8,035 nt of DNA from Rhodobacter sp. (GTDB lineage Bacteria; Pseudomonadota; Alphaproteobacteria; Rhodobacterales; Rhodobacteraceae): NCBI GenBank assembly GCA_013824045.1, contig PNND01000255.1, forward strand, positions 1 through 8,035, read 5' to 3'. Under the pieces are notes generated by a model, which did not search any database, was not told where the DNA came from, and saw nothing but the letters and a program-made list of their open reading frames with translations. How positions within the stretch are numbered: position 1 is the first letter of the stretch; every line of letters begins with the position of its first letter. The translations under genes and the position numbers were made by a program. Shown in pieces: positions 7,027 to 8,035 of the stretch.

Positions 7027-7056
7027 AGTATCATCTCAACCCCATGCCGTCGTCAC
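7027..7056 (-). promoter_or_regulatory. Possible promoter for ureEFG
   Basis: On the minus strand, GTGACG (7051-7056) and GATACT (7027-7032) are 18 bases apart, each matching 4 of 6 bases of the housekeeping -35 (TTGACA) and -10 (TATAAT) patterns. A transcript would start about 30 bases before the ureE ATG. The match is modest and could be chance; it is listed because ureE is cut off from ureC by an opposite-strand gene. Confidence 0.3.
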
Positions 7057-7096
7057 CGGTTGTTAAGGCCTTGCTGCCAGTCTTGGCCTGCAAAAA

Positions 7097-7103
7097 GGGA
7101 GAG
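7097..7103 (+). promoter_or_regulatory. Strong ribosome binding site of the opposite-strand gene between ureC and ureE
   Basis: GGGAGAG, preceded by an A-rich run, with GGGAG ending 6 bases before ATG 7108. It sets this ATG as the start rather than the far upstream ones at and after 6280, which run antisense through ureF and ureE. Confidence 0.7.
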
Positions 7104-7107
7104 TATC

Positions 7108-7428
7108 ATGCATCACCTGTCCCCTATCGATGAACTGGCCGAGATCCGTGCCGAAATCGCCCGTCTGAAAGCCCGCGAGGCGGCGCTGCGCGACAAGATC
7201 CTGACCGCGCTGCCTGCCAGTCTGACCGGGCGCTGGCACCGGGTGGAGGTGACGGAACACCGCGTGCGCATGTTCGATCCGGCACTCCTGCCCCCGGCCA
7301 TCCGCGACAACCCGGCCTTCTGGCGCGAACGCGTGCAAACCCGCGTCAGCACCCTTGCCCTGCAAACCCGCCTGCCGCGCCCGGGATGGCCCATCCAGCG
7401 GAGCGATGATCGCGCGGCGATGCATTGA
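7108..7428 (+). CDS. Hypothetical 106-residue protein, opposite strand inside the urease operon
   Basis: Not recognised. Residues about 6-34 (IDELAEIRAEIARLKAREAA and following) form an amphipathic helix with a heptad pattern, a probable coiled coil. It is followed by GRWHRVEVTEHRVRMFD (41-57), probably beta strands, then LPPAIRDNPAFWRERVQTRV (61-80) and a basic, Pro-rich end with PGWPIQR (92-98). No signal peptide or membrane segment, so cytoplasmic; net basic, which would allow nucleic-acid binding. The pattern coiled coil, then a strand pair, then LPPxIRDNPxFW vaguely recalls small proteins near phage-type genes in alphaproteobacteria, but I cannot name a family. A strong Shine-Dalgarno supports it as a real gene. 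It converges with ureC (37 bases between stops) and diverges from ureE (120 bases between starts), so transcription through it from ureC would be antisense. Confidence 0.75.
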   Translation: MHHLSPIDELAEIRAEIARLKAREAALRDKILTALPASLTGRWHRVEVTEHRVRMFDPALLPPAIRDNPAFWRERVQTRVSTLALQTRLPRPGWPIQRSDDRAAMH

Positions 7429-7465
7429 CTGGGTCCGACTGCGAAAGGGCATCATCGGCCTTCGT
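7429..7465. other. Convergent spacer with imperfect hairpin after ureC
   Basis: Positions 7442-7464 can fold into a short imperfect stem (CGAA/TTCG outer pairs, a bulge, then GG/CC). There is no T-run on either side, so it is at best a weak processing or pausing site for ureC or for the opposite-strand gene. Confidence 0.25.
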
Positions 7466-8035
7466 TCAGAACAGGAAGTACCGTTGCGCCAGTGGCAGTT
7501 CGGTTGCCGGCTCGCAGGTCAGCAACACACCATCGGCGCGCACTTCATAGGTTTCGGGGTCTACCTCGATCTGCGGCGTGGCATCGTTCAGGCGCATGTC
7601 GCGCTTGCCGATGCTGCGGCAGCCCTCCACCGCCATCGTTTCCTTGGCCAGACCGTATTGCCCCCGGACATCGGCCTCTTGCCCCGCTTGGCTCACAAAG
7701 ATGACGGCGTTGCGTTCCACGCTGCGGCCAAAGGCCCCGAACATGGGCCTCGTATGCACTGGCTGCGGCGTCGGGATCGAAGCGTTGGGATCGCCCATCT
7801 GCGCCACGACAATGCAGCCGCCGATCAGCACCATTTCCGGCTTGGCGCCAAAGAAGGCGGGCGACCAGAGGACTAGATCGGCGCGCTTGCCCTCTTCCAC
7901 GCTTCCGATATGGCGCGACAGGCCGTGCGCTACGGCGGGGTTGATCGTGTATTTCGCAATGTAGCGGCGGACCCGCAGGTTGTCATTCGCACCCTGCTCG
8001 CCCTCAAGCCGGCCGCGCTGCACCTTCATCTTGTG
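7466..8035 (-). CDS. ureC: Urease subunit alpha UreC, partial (N-terminus beyond window)
   Basis: C-terminal 189 residues of the catalytic subunit of urease (urea + H2O to CO2 and 2 NH3), a protein of about 570 residues; the rest is to the right. Reading in from the edge, the frame begins [10 protein letters not shown] and continues with [20 protein letters not shown] (26-45 of the fragment), [20 protein letters not shown] (51-70), [15 protein letters not shown] (80-94) and the conserved end ETYEVRADG (161-169) and [10 protein letters not shown] (180-189). This matches the end of the amidohydrolase domain and the C-terminal region. The nickel ligands, the carbamylated lysine and the catalytic histidine lie in the missing part, so activity cannot be judged. 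The Met at 8029 is internal and not a start. The gene ends 37 bases from the opposite-strand gene. Confidence 0.98.
   Translation of the reverse strand, partial: HKMKVQRGRLEGEQGANDNLRVRRYIAKYTINPAVAHGLSRHIGSVEEGKRADLVLWSPAFFGAKPEMVLIGGCIVVAQMGDPNASIPTPQPVHTRPMFGAFGRSVERNAVIFVSQAGQEADVRGQYGLAKETMAVEGCRSIGKRDMRLNDATPQIEVDPETYEVRADGVLLTCEPATELPLAQRYFLF

Noticed and set aside
6280..7107. Upstream extension of the opposite-strand gene through ureE and ureF
   Set aside because: Composition is that of a shadow frame; the strong ribosome binding site sits at 7097-7103.

Overview
The window reads as chromosomal DNA of an alphaproteobacterium, most likely Rhodobacteraceae (Rhodobacter/Roseobacter relatives). 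The reasons are high G+C, the gene order urease next to a urea ABC transporter, proteins typical of that family, and a GC-rich spacer motif that I recall as common in those genomes. No database search was possible, so the taxonomic call is an inference.

Left part (1-4362), minus strand, transcribed right to left: urtA (periplasmic urea-binding protein), urtB (permease with a large extracytoplasmic N-terminal domain) and urtC (second permease, cut by the left edge). The usual ATPase genes urtD and urtE would lie beyond position 1. The urtA-urtB spacer holds a strong hairpin followed by a T-rich run, a likely attenuator or mRNA-stabilising element. The urtB-urtC spacer holds a GC-rich hairpin/repeat.

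Middle (4363-5135): a 452-base non-coding stretch that should hold the urt promoter and leader, then a small lipoprotein gene of unknown function on the plus strand, starting with GTG and divergent from urtA. An 11-bp perfect inverted repeat lies between the two divergent genes.

Right part (5160-8035), minus strand: the 3' end of ureC (urease alpha subunit, cut by the right edge), then ureE, ureF and ureG. The last three are joined by 4-base ATGA stop/start overlaps. Between ureC and ureE, a 106-residue gene of unknown function lies on the opposite strand with a strong ribosome binding site, interrupting the urease operon.

Together the genes form a urea-nitrogen module: UrtABC(DE) imports scarce urea, urease splits it to ammonia and carbon dioxide, and UreE/UreF/UreG load nickel into urease. 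ureA, ureB and ureD are not in this window and are expected to its right. Most of the window is a well-known system. The parts not explained by it are the two small opposite-strand genes, the two operon-internal hairpins and the divergent control region.
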